64,000 nt of DNA from Antitrichia curtipendula (GCA_951230915.1 OX579636.1:42783912-42847911), one strand, 5' to 3'; counted from the first letter of the stretch, positions 12,701-24,860 are shown. Program-made: numbers and translations. The notes: a model not told the origin generated them from the sequence alone.

Positions 12701-15301
12701 AGAGCTTAGTAGTTAAAGGAGAAAATAGCCACACCTCCCTCGGAAGTTCTGTCGGGAGGCAATCGATGGCCATGAGTAGTATACCTTCGCCTTCCATGTC
12801 GTTTTGAATACTGTCATCCTCAGGATTATACCTGAAAGACGAACAAACCAGGTGAACTTACGAACTTGTATCAGGATTGAATCAATTTCAACTACAAGCG
12901 TGTGACTTCACGAATTTCATGAAAGATGAGTCCTCAGAACAGAAAATTTCTGCTATTAGCGAACGTTCTCGAAAACGTTCTGAGGGTGAGCCGGTGCACA
13001 AACCTGAAGTAGGGATTATGTATTGAGCTGTACTTCTTTAAGAACTCCATAGAACCTCCCTTATCACAGGTAATGTCCGCTATGACCAATAGTCGGTTCT
13101 GCCCCGTACTCCGTAAGTCCAACAACTCCTTGCTTGTGAGCAGTCTTGGAAACCTTTGCTCCCAGTACATGCAGTTCACTGCAGAACCAAATGAGAACGT
13201 CAAGCCCAAGAAACCCGTATCTCACCTTTCGTATTTGATGGTTTTGGTGTCAAGCAAGACAGACTAGATAAGACCAGAGCATGAGTAGGGACCAATTTAC
13301 CCTAAGACCAAACAGAGGATGGCAGCAACAGTGTTGAGAGCGGAAGGCAAATGGTTTCTTTGAGAATTCCACTTACCAATGACAGAAGCATGAGGGGCGA
13401 TGGTCTTCGCAAAAATTGATGAGTACTCCTCTGGATGTTCGTAGTAATGGTGCTGAGAACATATGAAAACACAAGTCAGAGGACCTCAGTGATGCCGAAA
13501 ATCTGTCCCACTGCTTCACTAGAGGACTTAAGCACTTGCCTGAATTTCTGAATCTAACACGTCTAAGTACATGGGAGAGATCTCCCCATAAACTTGCGAA
13601 TAAATAGACTGACCCAAGTGCCTAACGCGAAGACCTGCTGAACAGTGGGTCATGTAAAAAATGTTCCAGAGCAAAACCTTATCAAAAGGACCGGAGGAAG
13701 TCTTTGGTTCCACCATGTGCTCTGCCGAAACCACGCAGCCAAAGACTTTGAAGTTAATCCCTTTGATTGGAACCTGGAAATGGACCAGGATCTTAAATCA
13801 GTACAGCGGTCTCAAGGAACTCGCCACCCAGAATTTCGAACAAGCACTAAAGGAATTGGTTTGAATCTTTCCTAAAAACAGCTATTCCGTTTAGGTCCAA
13901 TGAATAGGTCTTGAGTTACTCCAGGGATTAAAAGAAGCACTGCAATTTGGATAGAGATAATTAAATAAACTCGGTATCAGTACCATATAGTCTAAAATGA
14001 AAATTGTTATCTAACCTTAGAAGATGAAGTGCCCGTGAGTTCGTGAAGCCTGGATGGGTTTACATACTCGTGAGGTAACAGGTTCAGAATTTCCTGTGCT
14101 CCAGACGAAACTGCAACCACGCGAGGAGTCATCCATTGTGAGTATCAAACACAAAAACACACATTCATTGTTTGATTTCATAATTCTGAAGATGTGAAAG
14201 TCTCATTTAGAATGGTCTCAAACATTTTGAAACGACAGGTACGAATTGCCAGTGCGTACCATTTCCAGTGCCAGTAAAAACAAACACAAGAGGACATATT
14301 TCTGGAGGAAGTCCCGAACTTTTGAGCTCTTCTCCAACTGCAAGAACAGCCTGTTTCGCAGCACTCAAGCTCGTGTACATGTAAGTCGAGCCAATGGACA
14401 GGAAAGGAGTAGAATAACCCTTGCTCAGTAACCCTGCCAACATGAAATCAACCACACCTTAACACCTCTCACAAATATAGTGTTCACATTCAAATCCCCC
14501 CAAAACACAATACTACTGAAAACATGATACTTTCGGGAAAACTACGATTTTTCAGGCATTTAGGGTTGCGTTCTTTTCTTACATTCGCCCAAGCCACGAA
14601 GACCATCAATCATGCCTGCGTATCCCGCAAATTGCCCAAAATATACACATCTCACATTGCTATCTTTTATGAGTTCGTAGTCGAACAAGGTTATTCTCCT
14701 TTCAAGCACCTGGTGCAACCAATGTCTAAATCAGAACCCAATGCACGTTATTGTAAAGACTCTGGGAACTTATGAATCTGAAGCAAATTAGGAAAAAAAG
14801 TAAAGGAGTTTTAAAACCTTGTCAAGCAAGGGCATGTTCTCTGGCTGCGCTTTGTGAGTGTGGGAAAAGAAAGCATACGACCTGTCTGGTAACAGGGTTT
14901 CAGGCTGCATCACACAAACATAACCACCACGTTAAAAAAAAAAACTTGAAATCAATAAATTCTACTTCTCACGAATCTCGGTTCATGTCACTGTCCATAA
15001 TCAAATCCAAAAAGCAGAAAATGATGCCCTTTCGCACCGTGGGTTGTTTGACTCCCAGAATGAGACCGCACTCTGAGAGATCGTTGGTGATCTCACAACC
15101 TGAGTCTTTGTAAATTGCATCTTGATAGATGCGTTTGGAAGATGGTTGTACCAAAATCCGTTTCACCCCAGATTTAAGAAGCTTGGCACAATGATGCGGA
15201 GACAAAGGAGCGCGCCTTTCCCACTTGTTGGTTTGCTCTTTCAGCACACCGACAACCCCATTACCACGCCACGGTGGTCCTTGGTCTGCCATTCCTACCA
15301 T
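6723..15301 (-). CDS. LKR/SDH: Lysine-ketoglutarate reductase/saccharopine dehydrogenase
   Basis: Bifunctional enzyme for the first two steps of the saccharopine route of lysine breakdown; the plant enzyme is cytosolic. Exons in transcript order: 15301-15038, 14904-14818, 14709-14583, 14433-14260, 14110-14016, 13773-13678, 13452-13377, 13178-13004, 12831-12735, 12614-12459, 11838-11761 (uncertain), 11428-11288, 10810-10499, 10376-10296, 9703-9638, 9220-9103, 8956-8827, 8675-8596, 8372-7940, 7736-7628, 7515-7348, 6969-6900 and 6781-6723. They join in frame to about 1063 residues, matching the usual plant length. The N-terminal LKR part begins [20 protein letters not shown] and includes [20 protein letters not shown] and [14 protein letters not shown]. 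The SDH part starts near [13 protein letters not shown] (Rossmann GxGxxx) and includes [28 protein letters not shown] and MVLLHHE. Start at 15301 (MVGMADQ); MADQ at 15292 is an alternative. Exon 11 lacks a normal donor (see findings). Confidence 0.96.
9807..9867 (-). repeat. Arm B of a dispersed inverted repeat
   Basis: Inverted partner of 6478-6538, in the LKR/SDH intron between the exons at 10296 and 9703. The core CGGGCATTAAGAACCGCC is identical. It is followed at about 9871-9917 by two tandem copies of an AATGGAACGARGTGATC unit. Confidence 0.75.
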
Positions 15302-17200
15302 AGATCTTCAATACCCTGAAAAGTGTATCCAAGTGTACACGAGTGAAGCTTGTTGCAAGCACACGGCTTAATATCAAAACATCTATCAGTCAAATGTCGA
15401 TCCTCTGGTTTACATTTCCCCAGCATTGTGAATAATCTTCTATGATTATCCACTCTGCGTTCTTGACACGTTCAGGAATTAGGGGTTCTTGATGCGCAGA
15501 CAGATGAATTTCCTCTTATACTAAAGGGAAATATGATTCAATTATTAATTATTCAAAGGGACGTGTGATTCTCCGTGACATTTCTAAAACTGCAGGTCAA
15601 CGCAAATCAGCGCTGTATCAAGTTGGTGCTTGAATTATATCATGATCGATGAATGCTTTTGAAAATTCAGCAACACAAAACTTTCGAATTCACGAAGGTC
15701 AGCACCAAGGATACAGACGCACTCTCTCACCTCAGGGATCAGTTGGTTGCATTCCAGATCAACGGAGCCGCTTCCTTATACTGGCAATAGGTGAAGCTCC
15801 CCTGGGCCAAGTTGCTCTGTTGTGATCAGATAAATTCGATGTGAGTACCCAGGAAATTCTCGAGTTATCGAAAAGACTCTCAGTATTCTTTGGAAGCCCT
15901 AAAGAAGAAACATGTTGCACACAAACATGACATAAAGGCTTACAAGCTTCCGAACACTTGTTCTCAAACATGAGGATGCTTTTCACAAAACGTAATTAAG
16001 ACTGTTGAGCATTCTGACTACTCTCTCTCGCGTACAATCTTTCTGTCACCACATATAATTTGTAAAGAAACAACGAAATGAGCCTGGAAATCATCACAAA
16101 CTGAAATCGCCCTCGAAAAACAAAGCTCGAGGATTGAACAAACTCATTCATTTTTCAATAACATAAGCAATTAAAAAGAAAGTCCTAGGAAACACACAAC
16201 GCTGAGGCCAATTACAGGCAAATAAAAACAATGCGGTTTAGCCAACGACAACAGCTAAATTGGAACCCCAAATCAACAGAATTAATTGAAATTGGTGAGC
16301 ATCCAGACTCCTCTCTCCTCACAATCCTGGTAATTTGCCGCCACACACAATTCGTTGGGGAAGCAGTGAATGAGCACGGAAGCAGGAAAACATCACAAAC
16401 TAAAATTGCCCTCGAAAATCAAGCTCGAACATAAAATATAACAAAAATTAATTGCAATTAAGAAAAATTCCCAGGAAATCGTCAAGGAACCCACGATCAA
16501 TTACAGGCATCCAAAAACAATGCAGTGCAGCTACGACAGAACCCCAATTGGAACCCCAAATAGGAAGAACCGAGTGCCCAACATGCACTCTCATTGACAT
16601 GATTTTACCCGGCTAAAAACAGAGAGCATCCCAGTAGAAACGACGAAGATTCACGAAGCACCCAATGAAATCTGAATCCACTGCAAGATCTAAAACCGCA
16701 ATTCAAGTAGCGACGCGCAATTCACAAGAACTGCAAGGAATTAAAAGGATGAGTCAGGGAGAAAAGAAGGTACTACCTTACTTTAACTGCGGGTGGTCAG
16801 AGCACAGCGCAGGTCCCGACGTCCCGCAGTTACGGTGGCAGCAGCACTGAGCAATTGCAACAATGATCCGCGATCCCCGCTTTTTCCACAATACTCGCAC
16901 AACAACGTACCTGACAACGGATTTCAAGCAACTGAAGACTTGAATTCACATTCCCAGCCCAGAAAAAAAAGTCCAGTTGCAGTTTCTGATGACTGGCCAA
17001 GCAAGAAGAATGCTATGCATGGGATCGTGCACTCACGCCCAAGAGCAGAGTTGGCATGGGAGGCATTGCCGGGGAGAGTCCCAGCTTTTTTAAATACCGG
17101 CGGGGCGTGGCAATCTCAAGCTTGTGGGCTGGCTGGGCGGGGGGAAGAGAGTGGAGTTCATACGTAACCGTAGGATGCAGGGATCCAAGCAAGACGACGT
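15302..17200 (-). promoter_or_regulatory. LKR/SDH leader and putative promoter
   Basis: No LKR/SDH coding sequence was found upstream of 15301. An acceptor-like TTTCAG about 10 bp before the ATG suggests an intron in the 5' UTR. A possible leader exon with a GTAAGG donor lies near 16790 on the minus strand, in a GC-richer patch (about 16790-17170) that may hold the transcription start. The leader intron contains an imperfect tandem duplication. All of this is inferred from composition and splice-like sites. Confidence 0.4.
16092..16565. repeat. Imperfect tandem duplication, unit near 290-300 bp
   Basis: CATCACAAACT...GCCCTCGAAAA at 16092 recurs at 16391. TTGGAACCCCAAAT near 16260 recurs near 16548, with similar intervening phrases (ATTACAGGCA, AAAACAATGC). 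The two copies are diverged. They lie in the putative LKR/SDH leader intron. Confidence 0.75.
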
Positions 17201-17450
17201 GGCCGGCAGTGGGAATCAGATGGAACTGAATAATAATATCTTCATACAACACGTGGGAAGCCTTGTTACTTTTGTCTTGAATTTGGTTAGCTCTAAAATA
17301 CCGTGGAATATTTCTTCTTATCATGTTGTTGTTTTAAATGCGATGAAACCCTACTCTTCCTTTAACCACTTATCGCCTCAATCCTTTTTTGAATATTTTC
17401 ACATCTTTGTTCATATACTAGTGTGCCTTGTGCCGTTGTCACAGTTAAAA

Positions 17451-17475
17451 GTAAAGTAAAGTAAAGTAAAGTAAA
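17451..17475. repeat. GTAAA pentanucleotide microsatellite
   Basis: Five consecutive GTAAA units. It lies close to the boundary between the LKR/SDH upstream region and the repeat-rich desert. Confidence 0.9.
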
Positions 17476-17843
17476 AGTAGTTTTCTAAATTTTTAACCCA
17501 TAAAAAACTTCGAAATTTAATATCTTTCACACCATAGGTTCATACCACTAAATAAGCCTGTGCACCCTTCCTCGCGGACAGCTTCCCGATGGCACCTATA
17601 GATCTCATTGTAGTAACAAACAAAACATAACAAACAAATAGACAAACAACCTAACTTAAGGTATGGATCGTTGTACACAAATATTATTTACCAGAATTTC
17701 ATAAAATTGGTCATAGGAAGGATGTCCCATAGGTACGCAACTCTTATATTATACGTAAGGGGCGTGGCATTAAAATGGCTTAGAAGACAACTTTGTAAAA
17801 GTCATACCAAATTAAAAGGACCAAAAAGTTAGGTGAAGACCAA

Positions 17844-17851
<8 letters not shown>

Positions 17852-17875
<24 letters not shown>
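17852..17875. repeat. TA dinucleotide microsatellite
   Basis: An uninterrupted run of about twelve TA units. It sits where homology of the flanking element copy (to 18309) with its relatives begins, so it may mark a truncation point. Confidence 0.9.
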
Positions 17876-18309
17876 ATCCTATCAAACAATTTTTTTGAGA
17901 AAAAATGAATATTGCATTCAAAATTGAATTATGTAAGTTATTTTTTGAAAAAAATGCTTAGATTGTCCAAAAAACAAGATTGTCCATCATTTTCTCATCA
18001 CTAGTCTAAATAGAATGAACCAAAGCTTCACATGTAGACAAATATTATAATATTTTAGTAAAAAAGTTTAAATTTATAATTTTGACTTCTTGTGATTTTT
18101 TTAATGTTGCTTGCCAACCTCCATTTTCAGCTAATTGTGCCATAACTTTTGTTTCTAGGCACCGATTGAGATAAAAATTACATTGCCGTGAAGCTTATGC
18201 ATTTTTCTAACTATACAAAAAAATTCAGAAAATTACAATGATTATTGAGACTGTATGAGCCTACCCAAGGTTGCATTTTGGCCCCATAAGACCAAAGGGA
18301 CTTTAGGGG
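17876..18309 (+). mobile_element. TTAA-type element family D, 5'-truncated copy
   Basis: The right terminus CTTTAGGGG is followed by TTAA (18310-18313). The interior (CAAACAATTTTTTTGA, TTGTGCCATAACTTTTGTT, AGGTTGCATTT) is shared with copies at 34396-35245 and 40995-41883. The left part is missing; homology starts next to the TA microsatellite. No ORF. Confidence 0.7.
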
Positions 18310-18408
18310 TTAAACAACACTTGCAAGTCCTTTGTTTGCCATCCAAAATATGACGCCAGAGCACTTAAGAGTTAAAGTAGGAAGTCCACAAAATACTCAA
18401 ACTTTTAA

Positions 18409-19215
18409 CCCCTAAATGCATGAGGCACTAGCTTTTGGTGTTGACAATACTTTGAAGTTAAATAAAATCTAACCAAATTGCCATTATTATTTTTTTTATT
18501 TATTTTTAATCTTTTTGAAGTCTAATTTTTGCATCAAAAATCCAGTTTTGAAAATGATTGATTATGATTTTGTGCAACGGTGTCCATAGCAATCTTAATT
18601 TTTTGTAGTGTTGAGGGCTTTTGGAAATGAGCCTCAAATACACTAGACCTTGGAGAAAAAATCACATTTGAAATTCATTTAAGAAAATCGTAGATTAGAT
18701 TTTGAGAAGCCATAAATTGATTGGGGTTATGCATGTTAGGCCCTTTATCCTCATATTTTTGGTGACCAACTTTATAGATTTGACATGTGAAAAGAGAGCT
18801 AAAAGACTTTAAATAACTTTTGCAATTTTAACACCCTCATGATCAAACATTATAATCTTTCAATCTGTAAGTGATAGTGTTGTGTTTTTTTTATCTTATG
18901 TGATTTCTAACATGTCTACATTGAACATGGAGACTAAGGGGACCAAAAAATTATAGGGATTTGCTATGTAAAACTGTAGATGTTTGAAATATGATCTACA
19001 ACCCCCGGACACTTCAATAATTATTGATGTCAATATTTATATAGGGCGTAATGTCAATTAGTTAATATGGGTCCCCTTGAAACCCTTATACAATGTAGAT
19101 TGAATTTGTATTGTTACAATTCCAAAAAGATTGATGTATTTAATTAAAGTGTTGATTTTTAATTCAATTTAGAGCAAATTTCTAGAAGCTCAAAAATGGC
19201 TTCAGCATTTAGGGA
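18409..19215 (+). mobile_element. TTAA-type element family B, with nested insertion
   Basis: Flanked by TTAA at 18405-18408 and 19216-19219. The termini CCCCTAAATGC and GCATTTAGGGA form an inverted repeat. The interior matches the copy at 58414-59060 over most of its length. A 177-bp TA-flanked element at 18919-19095 is inserted in it and absent from the other copy. Non-coding, so non-autonomous. TTAA duplication is typical of piggyBac and Kolobok transposons. Confidence 0.85.
18919..19095 (+). mobile_element. Nested TA-flanked MITE
   Basis: Flanked by TA on both sides (18917-18918, 19096-19097). The terminal inverted repeats are about 26 bp, from CATTGAACATGG...AAGGGGACC to GGTCCCC...CAATG. 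The relative at 58414-59060 reads GTCTAGTTTGAATTTG at this spot, which is the expected empty site with a single TA. A diverged inverted relative lies near 35237-35455. Confidence 0.85.
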
Positions 19216-19755
19216 TTAAAGTGTCTTCTAACGCATAGGTACATTTTGCTTTGTTGTTGCCCCAACAATGCACAAGTAGTGTACATTTCAGGAGGTGGAC
19301 GCTTGTAGTGACCATTGCATTTTAATTTCAAAAATTTATAACTAATGCCAAGAAGCTCCAAAAGTATAATATCACTTGGATTAGATGCTAATTCCATTTG
19401 TCTTTCAAAAAATATTTACTGAAAAATATTTCAAGAAGTTTAACCTCCCGAAACAAATTTTCAGATTTTAGATGGGCACTTTTATGATTACATCATTAGA
19501 TCATTAGATGTTTTGGAGGAGGCACTGGAGGGTCATTTAAATCCCGTTCCCATGTTGTGAACTAGCCACTGAAAGATGGAATAATTAATAATAATAAATA
19601 AATTAAAAAATAATAATTTAAAAAAAAATTAAAAATAATAATACTATTATTTGACGTGGTAGTTGCTCTGCCATATCAATGTCAATTGCTATTGTAGTAG
19701 AGTTTTCACAGTCCGTGAACTTGGAAGAACTTGCAACTCAGCTGAATTTCATCTA

Positions 19756-19975
19756 AGGTAGAGGCACCTAATGGCATCCATGTACCCAATGGCGTCCCTT
19801 TCTAGGAAGGGGCGTCATTTCAGAACCTAAATGTAGACATACCAAACATAACTTATTATTTTCTAACTGAAATAATAAGCCATGTATGGTCCACCTAGAA
19901 TTGCATTTCAGAATGACGCCCCTTCCTAGAAAGGGACGCCATTGGGTACAGGGATGCCATTAGGTGCCTCTACCT
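19756..19975. mobile_element. Long-palindrome MITE, AGGTAG ends, TA-flanked
   Basis: The arms of about 65-70 bp are nearly complementary, starting AGGTAGAGGCACCTAATGG and including CCAATGGCGTCCCTTTC and GGGGCGTCATT. TA flanks both sides (19754-19755, 19976-19977). The surrounding sequence resembles 31850-32110, where CATCTAATGC is uninterrupted, consistent with an empty site. No ORF. Confidence 0.85.
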
Positions 19976-22470
19976 TAATGCCAAATGCCAAAATTCCCTT
20001 ATAAAAAATCATTACGAAAATAAAGCATTGATTCTAAATTTTCTGATTTTTGTGGATTCAACAAGGGATTGGGCAACAATTAGATTGGTTTGCTAACTTC
20101 TTGAAAATTGATGTCTTTCTGAAATTCCAAAGTGAAAAACTCAACTTACCAGTTGCGGGATTGCAATTATATTACCCTCTTCATTTCAAAAACAAGTTCT
20201 ATTAGTCCTTCATAAAGTCAATTTTATGTTTCAGGAATTCAAGTTTTCAAAGAAAAAACCCATGTGTTCTATAATTTGCGCCACTTGATGATATGTTGAA
20301 AAATTGACTTGAAAATTTATGAAAATAATCTTCACAAAAAAGAAGAAACTTGATTTTCATTCTTTAAGTATAAAAAATTGCAAGATGTAAGGAAAAACTT
20401 AATTGCTAATGGATGTAATATGAAATGGAATTCTAACAACTTTAACACTAAGAGTGTTTTAGCAGTATAAATAGTGTGAACCTCCTTTTTAATTGTGAAT
20501 TTGAGTTCAAAATAAACCTTGAATCCTATTTTTTCTAAAAAAATTGTTCCATACCAAAAAAAAACTATTTTTATTTTTTATGTCCTTAATAATTATGTAG
20601 CTTTTGATTTCAAGAGCCTAGGGTCAATCTTAGGTATACCTATTTTTAGCACTTCAAAAAACTATAATTTAATCTTATAATGTCCAAAAATGGATGAGAG
20701 AATGATCTAAAATCTTCTTTCACTTACAATAAGATTTGACAATTTAATACTAGGAACAATGCTTAATCCTAAGAAGACATGACCATTAACTAAAGCCTCT
20801 TAATTTTTCCCTATGTTTCCTTCCATTTTGCAACTACATATGAATGAAATATTATTTTTCTTAGAGATGAAAACACATGTTTTCCATGAGTCATAAAACT
20901 TCAAATTATTGTTAATTCTTTGAGGGAAAAAAGAAATCAATATCAAATACAAAATATGCTCAAAAAATCTGAAATATTTATCACAAGTATGTATTGTAGT
21001 GTGTAACAATATGGTATCAGCCAAAGTTAACTTGTCATTATAAAATTATAAAATCAACAAACCATGGTTATGGGCCTAAATTTCAAATTGCAATTAAATA
21101 TTTAATTCAAGAATTTTCTAAATCTTTTAATTGGAGTAGAAACTAATTTTAATTAACTTCAATTCATTAGCTGGTTATAAATTCAAAAGTATTATTTTAT
21201 GGCTAAATTTTAGTAATTCACATTGAGATTTTAGAACAAAAAGTAGCCAAAAGACACTACAAGGGGGATATGTGGATTAACCGTGAAATATTGTTGAGGA
21301 TGCAAAATGTCCTTTGGATGACTTCACCTAAGTTTGCAATAAGGATGAAAATAAACATTTTTTCATCCAACATTTTTTTGGAAGTTCCTTGAGTACATTT
21401 TCAGTAAATAGTATTGTAAATTCCCTCATTATGGTATAATTGACTTTTCTAAAGAAGAAGATATTTAATCCACAAATCACCCTTGAAGTGTAGTTTGGCC
21501 ATCTTTTACTATTTATTCGTGATATATTTTTTAATTTGGATCCATCTAATGAAATAAAAATTCAGTTTTTATTCCAATCAAAAACTTTATAAATTTCAAT
21601 ATTTGATAGCAATATGAACATTGGGCCTAAAACAATGGAGTTGATTGTCTAATCTTGGAGTAACATTGTTGCTTTAGTTTACACCATGATGTTATACCGT
21701 ACAATATACATCTATGGTGCAAATTATAGATTCTTCAAATATATTATGTATTTGATATGAATTTTCTTCATTTTAATTTTTTTTAATAGTAAATTAATTT
21801 TAAATCCTTTCCCAAAAGTTGTAAATTTTATGACTTTATAATATTGTTAACCAACACTAGAAGTCTCTCTTTCTCCCAGAGCCAACAACCTCACAATAGG
21901 CAAAAGGCCCCATACCCCACATTCTACATTGGCTAAAGTTCAGCCCAATGTGACACAAAGCACTTTGCCAGCATTGAAACTGGACTCAAGTTACAACACA
22001 CGGATGATGATAAAACAAAGTTTATAATTAAATTTCCTTTCCTGATATCTAAGGGGGAATTAGACCTCCATCTAGGGGTTTAGGATTATGCTCATTAACA
22101 ATGTTATGTTGTAGCAGGCATATGACTTCATTTTTGCAAAATAAATATAAAATATTTCATTCACATTTAGATGCAAAATAAATGTCAACAAACAAAGTGA
22201 TGGACACCAAGGCTTGAAATAAGTGGTTATGGCCCATCCTTCCAAGATTAAACATCTTATTCTTTTTAAGAATTAATAAGACAATAATAAGGTAATATTC
22301 AATACTATTCACTTAAAACACACTCAACTTCTTCCCCCAAAATGGATGAAAAATGATTTTTTTTCCATCCTACAAAGCTTGTTGAAATCATTCAAAAGAC
22401 ACAAAATGTCCTCAAAAGTGTTTGAAGGCTCATTCAAAACCAATATAACTCTTAATGGACACTACGTTAA

Positions 22471-22917
22471 CCCATAAACGCCATAGAGGATGTTTTTTGG
22501 CCAATGAATGACAAAGAATCTCTCCATGCAGGACAAAAGTGCAACTATTTATCCTCCAATTTTTGTGTGGAAATAAAAGATCTTCTAGAGTAGTGTCTCT
22601 TCCAATGAATTCTTTTGCATTTTTTTAATCCTTAAATGTCGAGGCGGACGTTTTGCTGCCGATGAATGACAAGAGAATCTCTTGTGTAGGACAAAAGTGC
22701 AACTATTCATCCTCCAAATTTTGTGGGAAAAGGGAAGATCATCTACAATAGTTTGACTTCCAATGAGTGCTTTTGGATTATTTTAATTCAACAACTCACA
22801 CGGTGTCAAAACAAATGGTTTCCACGGTTATATGCTCGTCATTTAAGGGTTAAACCAACAATTCACACGGTACCCAAACATATGATTTCCATGGTGACCA
22901 GCCCATTGTTTTAAGAG
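22471..22917 (-). mobile_element. TTAA-type element family C, outer copy
   Basis: TTAA at 22467-22470 is followed by CCCATAAACGCC; the other end is TTAAGAG before TTAA at 22918-22921. The two outer parts (22471-22624 and 22854-22917) match, in inverted orientation, the uninterrupted 203-bp element at 54188-54390. The copy is split by a related element at 22629-22849. Confidence 0.85.
22629..22849 (-). mobile_element. TTAA-type element family C, nested inner copy
   Basis: Flanked by TTAA at 22625-22628 and 22850-22853. It begins TCCTTAAATGTCGAGG, ends CATTTAAGG, and has the same interior phrases as the outer copy (GATGAATGACA, AGGACAAAAGTGCAACTATT). It was inserted into a TTAA of the outer element. 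The uninterrupted 54-kb copy has one TTAA at that point (TTTTTAAGCCAACAATTC). Confidence 0.88.
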
Positions 22918-23340
22918 TTAAGGCTGAAAAGTGGTGAATGATTGGAGTGTTCAATGTAGAAACAAAGAATGCACCTATATCTGGAGTACTTTGATCATTG
23001 GGACGCATCCTTTCAGCATTGCTGTTTTCAACTCCTGATGGAGGGATGAGTATGACTGCATACGTGGCGTTGCAGAAGGTTTTAGTGAGTCAGCTGATTT
23101 GGCCAAAGGCGGCGGTTGGCAGTTGGTGAGTGTGGCTGACTGGGATCTGACCTGGCACCTTCCAATTCTAAAAAGACGTCGTCTCTGATTTTCTCCAGTT
23201 CGCCAAAATTTTAGCAGATAAATTAAAAAATCTGTACCCTAGTATTTTTCTTAAAAGTTTAATTTTGTATTTCTCATCCTCGTTTTTTCAACTACTCCAG
23301 AGTCTGAATCTAAAATATGAATGATGATCTTGGAGTAAAC

Positions 23341-23580
23341 ATGCCATATTTAATTACTTTTGGACTTTTAAGGGAATTTTGGACTTTGTCCATCGGGAGA
23401 TCTCCCGATGTCATAGATATCTAAAATCTAAACCTGTTGTACATTTTCAAACCACCTAGTCCAAAATCTATATCATTTCTAGATTCATAAAATCTATAGA
23501 AGTCAAAGTCTACAATTGTCTTACATGTCTCTTTATCAATTTTGGACTTTGCAAAGTCCCAAAATAGTTAAATATGGCAT
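23341..23580 (+). mobile_element. MITE with ATGCCATATTTAA ends and 4-bp duplication
   Basis: A 240-bp element with inverted termini ATGCCATATTTAAYTA, flanked by AAAC at 23337-23340 and 23581-23584. A second copy in opposite orientation is at 30765-31005, flanked by ACAC. A perfect 20-bp palindrome CATCGGGAGATCTCCCGATG is at 23391-23410. No ORF. Confidence 0.88.
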
Positions 23581-24860
23581 AAACGATTATATTTTTGCAT
23601 TTTTTTCCAAGGTGAAAAATTTGTTAGCTTTGTGACCATTAAGTTATTGAGGGAGAATCAAAGATTGTGACCTACAAATACTTCCATAGTTTTCAAAATT
23701 GATTTTATAAAATGTGTATATTTAAGGTACTTACTTGAGATCATCTTGTTTGTAAGACTTTGGATGGAGAGGGGAGAGCAAGTTTGCACTAAGGATTTTT
23801 CTCTTATCTTTTTTCATGATGCAAAGAGCAATGTCTCTTACCTTGTGACATGCACAAGAGGAAGAAGAATGAGGTACTTAAGCTTGCCTAATTTCGTTTG
23901 CCACCCAATGGTGTCATCTACAAGATATTTCTATTACCACAATCTTAGCATACCACAATCTTAGCAATCCTTCAGCATCATGAACAATGCACTTGGGAGA
24001 GGGAACACAAGTCATTGTATGGTCTATCCATGCTTTACTAATTTATTCCCACCAAACTTTGAAAAATCACAGAAAATTCATTTCTTGTTGAAATGTTTTG
24101 ATTCTACTTGAAAATGGCTCCTCTCAAAACTTCTCAATCTCTAGAAAAAGTACATGAGTTGACAAATAGCTTCTTCAAAGAACCTAGATAGCAAATTTGC
24201 CTAGTAATAGGCATGTTTCAATCTTACGTCTAATCCAAAGGCTAACATAAATGATTGAAGAGTATGTATGGTACTCCATACTAGTTTTCATAATTGTCCT
24301 TGATATGAACAATACTGCAATCCATGGAATTACACAAAACATGTGAACATTACATAACATTGTTAACCGGGCTCTTGCCTTCCCTGTCAGAGGAGGGATA
24401 ATTCCTTCCGGGATCCCTGGCTAGCAATTTCGTTATGATACAAGCAACATCATTGGCTAGCTAGATGGTCTTTTCTTTGTGAGTAGTGGCTGATACAAAA
24501 TTTGTCAGAGCCTCGGTCAGAGCCTGACAACTCTAGATTGGCCACGTTGAGGATGGCTACAGTAAATGCTCAGGTTGCAGCGCTGGGGGGCTCTCCTTTC
24601 TGTGGAAGCAAAAAGGACCCCCCTAGGTCTGGTTAATAATGTTATGTAGTGGTTAGTTGATTGTTTGTGTGAAGTTGGAGAGTAGGATGAAATCTTGGAT
24701 GAAAACAAAATTATAGACATGTAATATGAGCTAATGTAATATTTTCTAACCAATATGTGGATGAATGCAAAAATTTGGAGCACCACTAAAAAAATTTATA
24801 TCAACACTTTGGCACTTCATCAAAAATGAAAAAACCACCCTGGTTAGTTCTAATTGGCTA

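Noticed and set aside
21011..21020. TGGTATCAG, similar to the initiator-Met tRNA primer-binding site of Copia-type retrotransposons
   Set aside because: Only nine bases match, no LTR pair or TG...CA border was seen around it, and no gag or polymerase reading frame follows.
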